Positions 1 through 6,847 of a stretch of 23,525 bases of DNA are shown in pieces. The translations under genes and the position numbers were made by a program. The stretch's first letter is position 1; each line of letters starts with the position of its first letter. The notes below the pieces were generated by a model that worked only from the letters and a program-made list of their open reading frames with translations, made no database searches and was not told the origin of the DNA. Source of the DNA: Alistipes sp. UBA940 (GTDB lineage: Bacteria; Bacteroidota; Bacteroidia; Bacteroidales; Rikenellaceae); contig DBDE01000003.1 of assembly GCA_002293425.1 (NCBI GenBank), forward strand, positions 7,034 through 30,558, given 5' to 3'.

Positions 1-1547
1 TCGAAGCCGTGGGTCATTTCGTGACCGATAACCACCCCGATTGCGCCGTAGTTCACCGCATCGTCAGCATCGGCGTTGAAGAAGGGCGGTTGCAGGATCG
101 CGGCCGGGAAGCAGATTTCGCCCTGGGTGGGGCTGTAATAGGCGTTCACCGTTTGCGGGCTCATCCCCCATCTGGTTTTGTCGACGGGTTTTCCGGCTTC
201 GGCCATATTTTCGTCGCTGTACCACGCCCTTGCCCGCTTGATGTTGGCCCAGTAGCTCAGTGCGGGGTCGATTTCGAGGGTCGAATAGTCTTTCCATTTG
301 TCGGGATAGCCGATTTTGGCTTTGAACGAGGCGAGTTTTTCCTGCGCTTTGGCTTTGGTTTCGGTCGACATCCATTCCAGCGCGTCGATGTGCTGGCTCA
401 GGGCGGTGCGCAGATCTTCGATCATCTTCACCATCCGTTCCTTGCTCGACGCGGGGAAATATTTGGCCACGTACATTTCGCCCACAGCCTCACCGAGAGT
501 GGAGTTGGGTACGCCCAGCGCGCGTTTCCAGCGGGGACGCATTTGTTCCTGACCCGACATCGTGCGGCCGAAGAACTCGAAATTGGCTTGCTGCGACTCG
601 TCGCTCAGAACACCTGCGGCCGAGTTCAACACGTTGAATGCCAGATAGTATCCCAGCTTTTCGCCCCCTTCGGTGAGCACATCGTTCACCACCTTCATCG
701 CCTTGGGGTGCGACAGGCTCAATGTTTCGATGCCTTCGACATTCACCGCATCGAAATAGACATCCCAATCCAACGCCGGATACTCTTTTTTGACATCTTC
801 CAGCGTCATCATATTGTATGAGTTGTTGGGGTCTCTGAGCTCGACGTTGCTCAGCGACGCTTCGGCTATCCTCGTTTCGATGTCCATCACCGCTTCGACG
901 GCCGCTTCGGGGTCGCCGGCACCGGCCAGGGTGAACATCGTGCGGATAAATGTTTTGTAGGCTTCACGGATGTCTGCGCTCTGCTCTTCCAGATAGTAGT
1001 CGCGGTTGCTCATCCCCAGCCCCGCCTGTTCGACGTAGAGGATGTTCATATCCGAATCTTTGAAGTCGGCACCCACGCCCGAGGAGAACAGGGCATTGTC
1101 GATCGAGCGATGGATTTCGCCCAGCAGTTTGCTCACCTGCGTTTTGTCGCCGTATGCTTGGGTGGTAAGTTTGATCACCGACAGGTCTTCCTGCACGGGG
1201 GTCATTCCTTCGGCATTGAGCCGAACGGAGTCCATCCCCAGCTTGTAGAGGTCGGAGATTTTCTGGGTGTTGCTTCCCTTTTCAGCGGTGGTTTTTTCGA
1301 GTTCGGCGAACAGGTCGCGGATGCGGATTTCGTTGTTTTCGCGGAGCACGTCGAACGAGCCGTAGCGACCGAACTCGGGCTTGAGCGGGTGTGCCGCCTG
1401 CCAGCCGCCGGTGGCGTATTGATAGAAATCTTCACCGGGCAGGGTGGTGGTGTCCAGATTTGCCAGATCCACTCCCGGCACCTTTTCGCTTGTCTTAACG
1501 CCACAACTTGCCATAACAACCAAACAAACTAAAACTAACTTTTTCAT
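1..1547 (-). CDS. M13 family zinc metallopeptidase lipoprotein (neprilysin/PepO-like), C-terminus cut by window edge
   Basis: Secreted endopeptidase of the M13 (neprilysin/PepO) family, which cleaves oligopeptides. 515 codons are visible. The N-terminus MKKLVLVCLVVMASCG carries a lipobox with Cys15, so the protein is probably a lipid-anchored envelope enzyme. The large N-terminal M13 domain follows. Near the edge come the family block NAYYSP...FPAAILQPPFF and then VIGHEMTHGFD, whose HExxH zinc motif is H509-E-M-T-H513. M13 proteins are usually about 680-700 residues, so roughly 165 residues are missing beyond the edge, including the third zinc ligand. The ATG at 1547 is the only start that gives a complete signal peptide. 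pgk ends 20 bp upstream on the same strand, so the two may share a transcript. Family call is certain; substrate is unknown. Confidence 0.93.
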   Translation of the reverse strand, partial: MKKLVLVCLVVMASCGVKTSEKVPGVDLANLDTTTLPGEDFYQYATGGWQAAHPLKPEFGRYGSFDVLRENNEIRIRDLFAELEKTTAEKGSNTQKISDLYKLGMDSVRLNAEGMTPVQEDLSVIKLTTQAYGDKTQVSKLLGEIHRSIDNALFSSGVGADFKDSDMNILYVEQAGLGMSNRDYYLEEQSADIREAYKTFIRTMFTLAGAGDPEAAVEAVMDIETRIAEASLSNVELRDPNNSYNMMTLEDVKKEYPALDWDVYFDAVNVEGIETLSLSHPKAMKVVNDVLTEGGEKLGYYLAFNVLNSAAGVLSDESQQANFEFFGRTMSGQEQMRPRWKRALGVPNSTLGEAVGEMYVAKYFPASSKERMVKMIEDLRTALSQHIDALEWMSTETKAKAQEKLASFKAKIGYPDKWKDYSTLEIDPALSYWANIKRARAWYSDENMAEAGKPVDKTRWGMSPQTVNAYYSPTQGEICFPAAILQPPFFNADADDAVNYGAIGVVIGHEMTHGF

Positions 1548-1567
1548 AATTATTATTGTTATTTAAT

Positions 1568-2824
1568 TCACTTCCTTATCGCCGCAACACCCGGCAGTTC
1601 TTTACCTTCTATGTATTCGAGCAACGCTCCGCCGCCGGTGGAGTTGTAGCTCACCTTGTCGGCCAGAGAGAATTTGTTGATGGCCGCAACGCTGTCGCCT
1701 CCGCCGATGAGCGAAAAGGCTCCGCGCGAAGTGGCTTCGACAATGGCATCGGCCACGGCACGGGTTCCGCTGGCAAACTTGTCGAACTCGAACACGCCCA
1801 CCGGCCCGTTCCACAGAATGGTTTTCTGGTCCTTGATAACTTCGGTGAAGAGTTTTTTGCCCTGCGTGCCGATGTCCATCCCTTCCCACTCGGCGGGGAT
1901 CTCTTTGACGAGGAACTCTTTGGCCTCCGTGTCGGCCGAGAACTCTTTGCCGCACAGCGCGTCGGGCGAGAAGTAGAGCTTTATGCCCTTCTTTTGGGCT
2001 TTTTCAAGGATTTCCAACGCCAGCGGGTGCATCTCTTTTTCGTTCATCGAGCCGCCCACGTCCTGTCCCTGCGCCGCGGCGAAGGTGTAGGTCATTCCGC
2101 CCGCCAGGATCAAGCTGTCGACCTTTTCCATCAGTTTTTCGATGATGACTATCTTGGTGGAGACCTTCGCCCCGCCCAGGATCGCCATAAATGGCCGCTG
2201 GGGATTGCCCATCACGTCGTCTATTGCTTTCAGTTCGCCCATCATCACGTAGCCGAACATTTTGTCGTTCGGGAAATAGTCGGCGATCAGTGCCGTCGAG
2301 GCGTGCGCCCTGTGTGCCGTGCCGAACGCGTCGTTGATGTAGACGTCGGCCAACGAGGCGAGGTGTTTGACAAACTTTTTCTGAGACTCTTTGACAGCAC
2401 TTTTGGCGGCACTTTTTTCGGCATCGGTGGCGTCGTCGGCAAGGCCCCTCGGCTTGCCCTCTTCTTCGGGGTGGAAGCGCAGGTTTTCGAGCATCATCAC
2501 TTGTCCGGGCTTCAGATCCCTGGCCATTTCGGCCGCTTTTTCGCCCCACGAGTCGCCGGCGAACATCACCTTGGTGCCGAGCAGGCCCTCGACGGTGGAG
2601 ACGATGTGGCTGAGCGAATACTTCTCTTCCGACCCTTTCGGCCGCCCCAGGTGGGACATCAGGATCACCGAACCGCCCGATGCAAGAACTTTCTTGATGG
2701 TCGGAACGGCGGCTCTTATGCGTGTGTCGTCGGTAACGTGAAAGTTACTGTCGAGCGGCACGTTGAAGTCGACACGGATAATAGCTCTTTTGCCGGAAAA
2801 GTCGTAGCTGTCAATAGATTTCAT
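1568..2824 (-). CDS. pgk: Phosphoglycerate kinase
   Basis: Cytoplasmic glycolytic enzyme that transfers phosphate from 1,3-bisphosphoglycerate to ADP, giving 3-phosphoglycerate and ATP. The protein has 418 residues, the usual bacterial length. Visible family blocks are RVDFNVPLD (about residues 17-25), SHLGRPKG (about 60-67), the nucleotide-binding stretch GPVGVFE in the C-terminal half, and GGGDS from residue 374, followed by STGGGALLE near the end. The ATG at 2824 starts MKSIDSYDFSGKRAIIRVDFN, a standard PGK N-terminus. It is divergent from the Lrp/AsnC regulator, with a 106-bp spacer, and the M13 peptidase gene follows 20 bp downstream. I saw no clear TAnnTTTG box for it in the spacer. Confidence 0.98.
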   Translation of the reverse strand: MKSIDSYDFSGKRAIIRVDFNVPLDSNFHVTDDTRIRAAVPTIKKVLASGGSVILMSHLGRPKGSEEKYSLSHIVSTVEGLLGTKVMFAGDSWGEKAAEMARDLKPGQVMMLENLRFHPEEEGKPRGLADDATDAEKSAAKSAVKESQKKFVKHLASLADVYINDAFGTAHRAHASTALIADYFPNDKMFGYVMMGELKAIDDVMGNPQRPFMAILGGAKVSTKIVIIEKLMEKVDSLILAGGMTYTFAAAQGQDVGGSMNEKEMHPLALEILEKAQKKGIKLYFSPDALCGKEFSADTEAKEFLVKEIPAEWEGMDIGTQGKKLFTEVIKDQKTILWNGPVGVFEFDKFASGTRAVADAIVEATSRGAFSLIGGGDSVAAINKFSLADKVSYNSTGGGALLEYIEGKELPGVAAIRK

Positions 2825-2903
2825 AGTTTATTTAAGTTTTATCGTATAAATTCGCCCGCGCGAGAAAATCGGTGCAAGTTACGAATTTTTTAATATTTTT
2901 TAA

Positions 2904-2911
2904 TAATTTTG
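2904..2911 (+). promoter_or_regulatory. Putative Bacteroidetes -7 promoter box for the Lrp/AsnC gene
   Basis: TAATTTTG matches the Bacteroidetes -7 consensus TAnnTTTG and ends 19 bp before the ATG at 2931. It sits in an AT-rich stretch of the divergent pgk/regulator spacer. No good TTTG -33 element was seen at the expected distance, so the call rests on the -7 box and its position. Confidence 0.5.
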
Positions 2912-2930
2912 TCGGACTAACTCGATTTTT

Positions 2931-3398
2931 ATGGATCAGATAGATCAGACAATCCTGAGATTGTTGATGCGCAATGCGCGAATGCCCTATTTGGAGATTG
3001 CGCGCGAGTGCGGAATTTCGGGCGCGGCCATCCATCAGCGGGTGAAAAAGTTGACCGAGTCGGGGATTATCCAGAGCACTCGTTTGATCGTCGATCCGAA
3101 GGCATTGGGTTTGGATGTTTGCGCCATTATCGGCATTCAGTTGCGGGAGGTGACGTTGCACGAGTCGATGACGGAGGCTTTACACCATATTCCGGAGGTG
3201 GTGGAGTGCCACTTTTTGACGGGACGGTACAATTTGCTTATCAAGGTTTATTGCCGCGATAACGAGCATTTGATGCATACCATTTTCGACCGCATTTTGC
3301 CTGTTCCGGGCATCACCAACACCGAGACTTTTATTTCGCTGCGGGAGATTTTTTCGCGCCAGGTCTCCATTAAGGATTTGGAAGTGAATAATGAATAG
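2931..3398 (+). CDS. Lrp/AsnC family transcriptional regulator
   Basis: DNA-binding regulator of the feast/famine family, which usually responds to amino acids. The 155 residues match the family length. The N-terminal winged helix-turn-helix (about residues 1-60) starts MDQIDQTILRLL and includes ARMPYLEIARECGISGAAIH and the wing segment RVKKLTESGIIQ. The C-terminal RAM/AsnC ligand-binding domain (about 65-145) includes LHHIPEVVECHFLTGRYNLL and the closing phrase PGITNTETFISL. The gene is divergent from pgk and lies 117 bp upstream of queD, with a palindromic repeat between. Its regulon cannot be read from the sequence; Lrp-type regulators often bind their own promoter, so the pgk/regulator spacer is a candidate site. 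Confidence 0.95.
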   Translation: MDQIDQTILRLLMRNARMPYLEIARECGISGAAIHQRVKKLTESGIIQSTRLIVDPKALGLDVCAIIGIQLREVTLHESMTEALHHIPEVVECHFLTGRYNLLIKVYCRDNEHLMHTIFDRILPVPGITNTETFISLREIFSRQVSIKDLEVNNE

Positions 3399-3414
3399 TT
3401 CTGTTTTTGTTGTT

Positions 3415-3536
3415 AATTTTTGTCAGCGTGGATCAGATTTTGCGCTGACCGAAGGGTTGAGGGAGGGAGCGTACTCGGCGTACGTGACCGACCGAGAACC
3501 GAGGAAGCGCGAAATATGACCACGATCACAAAAATT
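3415..3536. repeat. Long imperfect palindrome (copy 1) overlapping the queD start codon
   Basis: The arms begin AATTTTTGT (3415-3423) and end ACAAAAATT (3528-3536). Further matching blocks are CGTGG/CCACG and ATTTTGCGCT/AGCGCGAAAT, and the apex is GTAC-TCGGC-GTAC. The same architecture recurs at 3963-4084 before polA, and a related, larger element lies at 23380-23505. The left arm also folds on itself: GTCAGCG (3422-3428) pairs with CGCTGAC (3443-3449). The right arm contains the queD ATG (3516-3518) and its first codons. The outer stems of copies 1 and 2 differ in a compensatory way (T-A here, C-G in copy 2), which supports a conserved fold. Origin (REP/MITE-like or regulatory) is unknown. 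Confidence 0.8.
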
Positions 3537-3944
3537 TTCGGTTTCGAGATGGCTCATAGTTTGGAGGGCTATGACGGCGATTGCAATCGCATCCACGGCC
3601 ATAGCTATCGACTGTGGGTTACGGTGAGCGGCGAGCCCTGCGAGGCGGGGCCGAAGCGGGGGATGGTGGTCGATTTCGGGGTTCTGAAGCAGATCGTCCA
3701 CACCAATATCATTTCCCGATTCGACCACGCGTTCGTCGTTCGGGTGACCGATAGCAATCGCGGGTTGGTGGATGCTGTGGCGGCTCATTGGGAGGGTGTC
3801 GTGGCGGTGGATTGGCAGCCGACGAGCGAGAATTTGGTTCGTCATTTTGCCGAGCTTTTGCGGCCGCGGTTGCCCGAGGGGGTGAGATTGGTTTCGCTGC
3901 GGTTGGCCGAAACCGAGAGCTCTTACGCCGAGTTGATCCTATAA
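3516..3944 (+). CDS. queD: 6-pyruvoyl-tetrahydropterin synthase / 6-carboxytetrahydropterin synthase family (QueD-like)
   Basis: Cytoplasmic zinc enzyme of the PTPS/QueD family. In bacteria it usually converts 7,8-dihydroneopterin triphosphate to 6-carboxytetrahydropterin, the first committed step toward queuosine. The 142 residues match the family. Visible elements are the first zinc His in FEMAHSL, then CNRIHGHSY (the catalytic Cys and the His-Gly-His zinc ligands), the Asp-His pair in SRFDHAFVV, and the late Glu in LAETESSYAEL. The ATG at 3516 gives MTTITKIFGFEMAHSL, which fits the first beta-strand. An in-frame start at 3420 would add 32 residues translated from the palindromic repeat and is unlikely. 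No other queuosine genes are in the window, so a pterin or folate side role cannot be excluded. Confidence 0.88.
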   Translation: MTTITKIFGFEMAHSLEGYDGDCNRIHGHSYRLWVTVSGEPCEAGPKRGMVVDFGVLKQIVHTNIISRFDHAFVVRVTDSNRGLVDAVAAHWEGVVAVDWQPTSENLVRHFAELLRPRLPEGVRLVSLRLAETESSYAELIL

Positions 3945-3962
3945 CAAATGTAAAAAACACCG

Positions 3963-4084
3963 GTTTTCGTCAGCGTGGAGTAGATTTTGCGCTGACCGAA
4001 GGTGCGAGGAGGGGGATAGTACAAAAGAGTACAGACCCCGACGAGCAACGAGGAAGCGCGAAATATGCCCACGATCACGAAAAC
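3963..4084. repeat. Long imperfect palindrome (copy 2) between queD and polA
   Basis: The arms begin GTTTTCGT (3963-3970) and end ACGAAAAC (4077-4084). Inner blocks are CGTGG/CCACG, TTTTGCGCT/AGCGCGAAA and GGGG/CCCC, and the apex is GTAC-AAAAGA-GTAC. The left arm self-pairs: GTCAGCG (3969-3975) with CGCTGAC (3990-3996). Copy 1 shares the blocks GTCAGCGTGGA, AGATTTTGCGCTGACCGAAGG and GAGGAAGCGCGAAATATG, while the middle differs. The right arm contains an ATG (4065-4067) that reads in frame into polA and would add MPTITKT. The apex GGGGATAGTACAAA recurs in the right-edge element. Confidence 0.82.
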
Positions 4085-4085
4085 T

Positions 4086-6746
4086 ATGAATAAGCTATTT
4101 CTATTAGATGCCTACGCTCTAATCTTCAGGGCGCATTATGCTTTCGTCAACCGGCCGATGCGCAACTCCGCGGGATTGAACACTTCGGCCGTGTTCGGGT
4201 TCACCAGGTTTTTGCGCGACATCATTGTGCGCGAGAAGCCGCGCTATCTGGGTGTGGCGTTCGATCCCAAGGGGGGCAATTTCCGCCACAAACTCTATCC
4301 CGAGTATAAGGCTAACAGGGCCGAGACGCCGGAGGATATTATTTTGGCGGTTCCCTATATCAAGCGCATTTTGGACGCGATGTGCATTCCGGTGCTCGAA
4401 GTTGCGGGCTATGAGGCGGACGATGTGATAGGCACTTTGGCCCGCGAGGCGTCGGATGCCGACTTCACCACATTTATGGTTACGCCCGACAAGGATTATG
4501 GCCAGCTGGTGGGGCCTCGGTCGTTCATCTACAAGCAGCGCAAGGGCGGCGAGGGGGTGGAGATTGTGGACGAGGCGGCTATCGAGGCGCAGTATGGCAT
4601 CGACGACCCGCGGTTGGTGGCCGATATTTTGGCGTTGTGGGGCGATGTGTCGGACAATGTTCCGGGTGTTCCGGGCATTGGCGAGAAGGGGGCGATGCGG
4701 CTCGTTGCGCAATGGGGTCCGGTGGAGGAGATTTTGAAGAATGCGTCTCGTATCGGGGGCAGGGTCGGCGAGAATCTTGTTGCCAACTCCGACCAGTTGC
4801 TGCTTAGTAAGCGGTTGGTGACTATCGACACTTCGGTTCCGATAGATTTTGTGCCTTCCCGGTTGGAGATGTGCGATCCGGATTGTCCGACGTTGGTGGA
4901 CATTTATAAGGAGTTGGGTTTTGCCACTTTTTTGCGCGAGATGGCTCACGACGACCGCTCGCCGTTCAACTCGGCGGTGCTTTGTCAGGGTCAGCCGGTC
5001 GCCGAGCAAGGGCTGAGCATTCAGCCCGCCGCTGGGGGCGGCGACGGGCTGACGAGTTCTACGAACTCGAAACAATTCTCAACTCTCAATTCTCAATTCT
5101 CCCCTCCCCTCCCCTCCCCAGATTTATTCAGCTCCCTGCCTGTGGTCTCTGCCGCGGCGGTGGAGAGTGCCGACGAGTTGGAGGAGTTGATGAAAGGTTG
5201 CGTCGAGTTGGCTTTTTTGCCCGCGACGGATGGGAGTGTGGTGTTTTCGACGGATGGGGAGACGAACCGTTCGGCCGATGTGGCGATGTTGCGGCGGTGG
5301 CTGGAAGACCCCGCGGTTGCCAAGATCGGTTACGATTTGAAGAGCGCGATGCACATTTTGCGCCGGAAGGATATTTCGCTGAAGGGGCAGTTGTTCGATG
5401 TGATGCTTTTGGCCTATTTACTCGACCCCGAGGGGCGCAGGACCGTTCCGCAGAGTGCTGCCGAGGCGTTTGCGTCGAAGGCGGGGTTGTGGGAGGGCAT
5501 TGAGTCTCAAAATCTCGAAAAGCTATATCGAACCATCGAGGAGCCTTTGATCGGCGTTTTGGAGTCGATGGAGAGCGAGGGCGTGCGGGTCGATATTGCG
5601 ATTTTGCACGAGTATGGCCGCGAGCTGAATGGTCGGCTTGTCTCTTTGCAGAACGATATTCGAACTTTGACCGCCGAGCCTGCGCTCAATGTCAATTCGT
5701 CGCAGCAGTTGGGTGAGGCGTTGTTCGGCAAGATGCGGTTGGTCGACAAGCCGAAGAAGACCCGGACACGCCAGTACAGCACCGACGAGGAGACCCTCGC
5801 TGCGATTGCGGACAGGCATCCGGTGGTTCCGAAGATTTTGGAATATCGTGGGGTGAAGAAGCTGTTGTCGACTTATGTCGAGGCTTTGCCGCGGTTGGTC
5901 GATCCGCGCACGGGCAAGATCCACACCACTTATAATCAGGCGGTCACGGCGACGGGACGGTTGTCGAGCACCAATCCCAATTTGCAGAATATTCCCATCC
6001 GGCAGGAGCAGGGGCGGATGATCAGGCGGGCGTTTGTGGCCTCGGACGACGACCACGTTTTGCTCAGTGCCGATTATTCCCAGGTCGAGTTGCGCATTAT
6101 GGCCCATTTGTCGGGCGACGGGGCGATGATCGGGGCCTTCGAGCGGGGCGAGGATATTCATCGCGATACTGCGGCGCGGGTTTTCGGAGTGCCGATAGAT
6201 GAGGTTACAACGGAGCAGCGAAGACGGGCTAAGACTGCCAATTTCGGCATTATTTATGGCATTTCGGCTTTCGGGTTGTCGCAGCGGTTGGGCATTCCGC
6301 GGTTGGAGGCGGCGGAGATCATCGAGGGCTATTTCCGGTCTTATCCCGGGGTGAAGAACTATATGGAGAGTGTTGCGCGGCAGGCTCGCGAAAGGGGTTT
6401 TGTGGAGACCATTTTCGGTCGGCGTCGTTATTTGCCCGACATCAATTCTCAGAATGCCACGGTTCGGTCGTTGGCGGAGCGCAATGCCATCAATGCGCCG
6501 ATCCAGGGTAGCGCGGCCGATATTATGAAGATTGCGATGGTGCGGATATTCGGCGATTTGGGCGATGCGGGGTTGCGTTCGCGGATGATTATGCAGGTCC
6601 ACGACGAGGTTGTGGTGGATGTCTTTAAGCCCGAACTTCCGCAGGTCACCTCTATTGTCACGGCGGCTATGGAGGGTGCGGCGCAATTGGCTGTGCGGTT
6701 GATTGTCGAGTGCGGGGTGGGCAACAATTGGCTCGATGCACACTAA
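4086..6746 (+). CDS. polA: DNA polymerase I
   Basis: Repair and Okazaki-fragment polymerase, 886 residues from ATG 4086 (MNKLFLLDAYALIFRAH). The 5'-nuclease domain (about 1-290) shows FDPKGGNFRHKLYPEYKANR, EADDVIG, TPDKDYGQLV and GDVSDNVPGVPGIG. A low-complexity linker (about 300-355) contains inserted repeat DNA. The 3'-5' exonuclease-like domain (about 357-470) looks degenerate: the usual FDTET exo I motif is replaced by a stretch reading VELAFLPATDG, although KIGYDLK is kept. The polymerase domain (about 480-886) has motif A DYSQVELR, motif B RRRAKTANFGIIYG and motif C QVHDEVV, all intact. An in-frame ATG at 4065 would add seven residues from the upstream palindrome; 4086 fits the family start better. 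Proofreading is probably absent (inference). Confidence 0.97.
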   Translation: MNKLFLLDAYALIFRAHYAFVNRPMRNSAGLNTSAVFGFTRFLRDIIVREKPRYLGVAFDPKGGNFRHKLYPEYKANRAETPEDIILAVPYIKRILDAMCIPVLEVAGYEADDVIGTLAREASDADFTTFMVTPDKDYGQLVGPRSFIYKQRKGGEGVEIVDEAAIEAQYGIDDPRLVADILALWGDVSDNVPGVPGIGEKGAMRLVAQWGPVEEILKNASRIGGRVGENLVANSDQLLLSKRLVTIDTSVPIDFVPSRLEMCDPDCPTLVDIYKELGFATFLREMAHDDRSPFNSAVLCQGQPVAEQGLSIQPAAGGGDGLTSSTNSKQFSTLNSQFSPPLPSPDLFSSLPVVSAAAVESADELEELMKGCVELAFLPATDGSVVFSTDGETNRSADVAMLRRWLEDPAVAKIGYDLKSAMHILRRKDISLKGQLFDVMLLAYLLDPEGRRTVPQSAAEAFASKAGLWEGIESQNLEKLYRTIEEPLIGVLESMESEGVRVDIAILHEYGRELNGRLVSLQNDIRTLTAEPALNVNSSQQLGEALFGKMRLVDKPKKTRTRQYSTDEETLAAIADRHPVVPKILEYRGVKKLLSTYVEALPRLVDPRTGKIHTTYNQAVTATGRLSSTNPNLQNIPIRQEQGRMIRRAFVASDDDHVLLSADYSQVELRIMAHLSGDGAMIGAFERGEDIHRDTAARVFGVPIDEVTTEQRRRAKTANFGIIYGISAFGLSQRLGIPRLEAAEIIEGYFRSYPGVKNYMESVARQARERGFVETIFGRRRYLPDINSQNATVRSLAERNAINAPIQGSAADIMKIAMVRIFGDLGDAGLRSRMIMQVHDEVVVDVFKPELPQVTSIVTAAMEGAAQLAVRLIVECGVGNNWLDAH
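5021..5119. repeat. Hairpin pair plus CT-rich tandem tract inside the polA linker
   Basis: TCAGCCCGCCGC (5021-5032) pairs with the GCGGCGACGGGCTGA that follows it, and CGAGTTC-TAC-GAACTCG (5053-5069) is a perfect 7-bp hairpin. A degenerate tandem AATTCTCAACTCTCAATTCTC-type tract and a repeated CCCCT tract follow, up to about 5119. The DNA is read in frame as a Gly/Ser/Pro/Asn-rich linker. The hairpin part matches the element at 18424-18476, and its stem differs there in a compensatory way. The position between two folded domains explains how such an insertion could be tolerated. Confidence 0.7.
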
Positions 6747-6756
6747 AACACCTCTC

Positions 6757-6795
6757 TTTTTTTCGCTCTTCATTCTTCATTCTTCATTTTTTTTT
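6757..6795. repeat. TTCATTCTTCATTC tandem tract downstream of polA
   Basis: A degenerate tandem with a period of about 8 bp (CTCTTCATTCTTCATTCTTC), flanked by T-runs, starts 11 bp after the polA stop. A closely similar tract on the opposite strand encodes part of the GH92 signal peptide (about 23244-23286). It has no hairpin, so it is not a typical terminator. Function is unknown. Confidence 0.6.
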
Positions 6796-6796
6796 C

Positions 6797-6804
6797 TAAT
6801 TTTG
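6797..6804 (+). promoter_or_regulatory. Putative -7 promoter box for mqnA-corA
   Basis: TAATTTTG matches TAnnTTTG and is identical to the box before the Lrp/AsnC gene. It lies 43 bp upstream of the proposed GTG start of mqnA, directly after the TTCATTC tandem tract. No TTTG -33 element is evident. Confidence 0.45.
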
Positions 6805-6847
6805 CCGCTGAGGCAAATAATTAGAAAAAAAATGGACGACCCTTCCG

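Noticed and set aside
3420..3515. Upstream in-frame extension of queD (32 residues)
   Set aside because: It would translate the palindromic repeat, and the QueD fold starts at the ATG at 3516.
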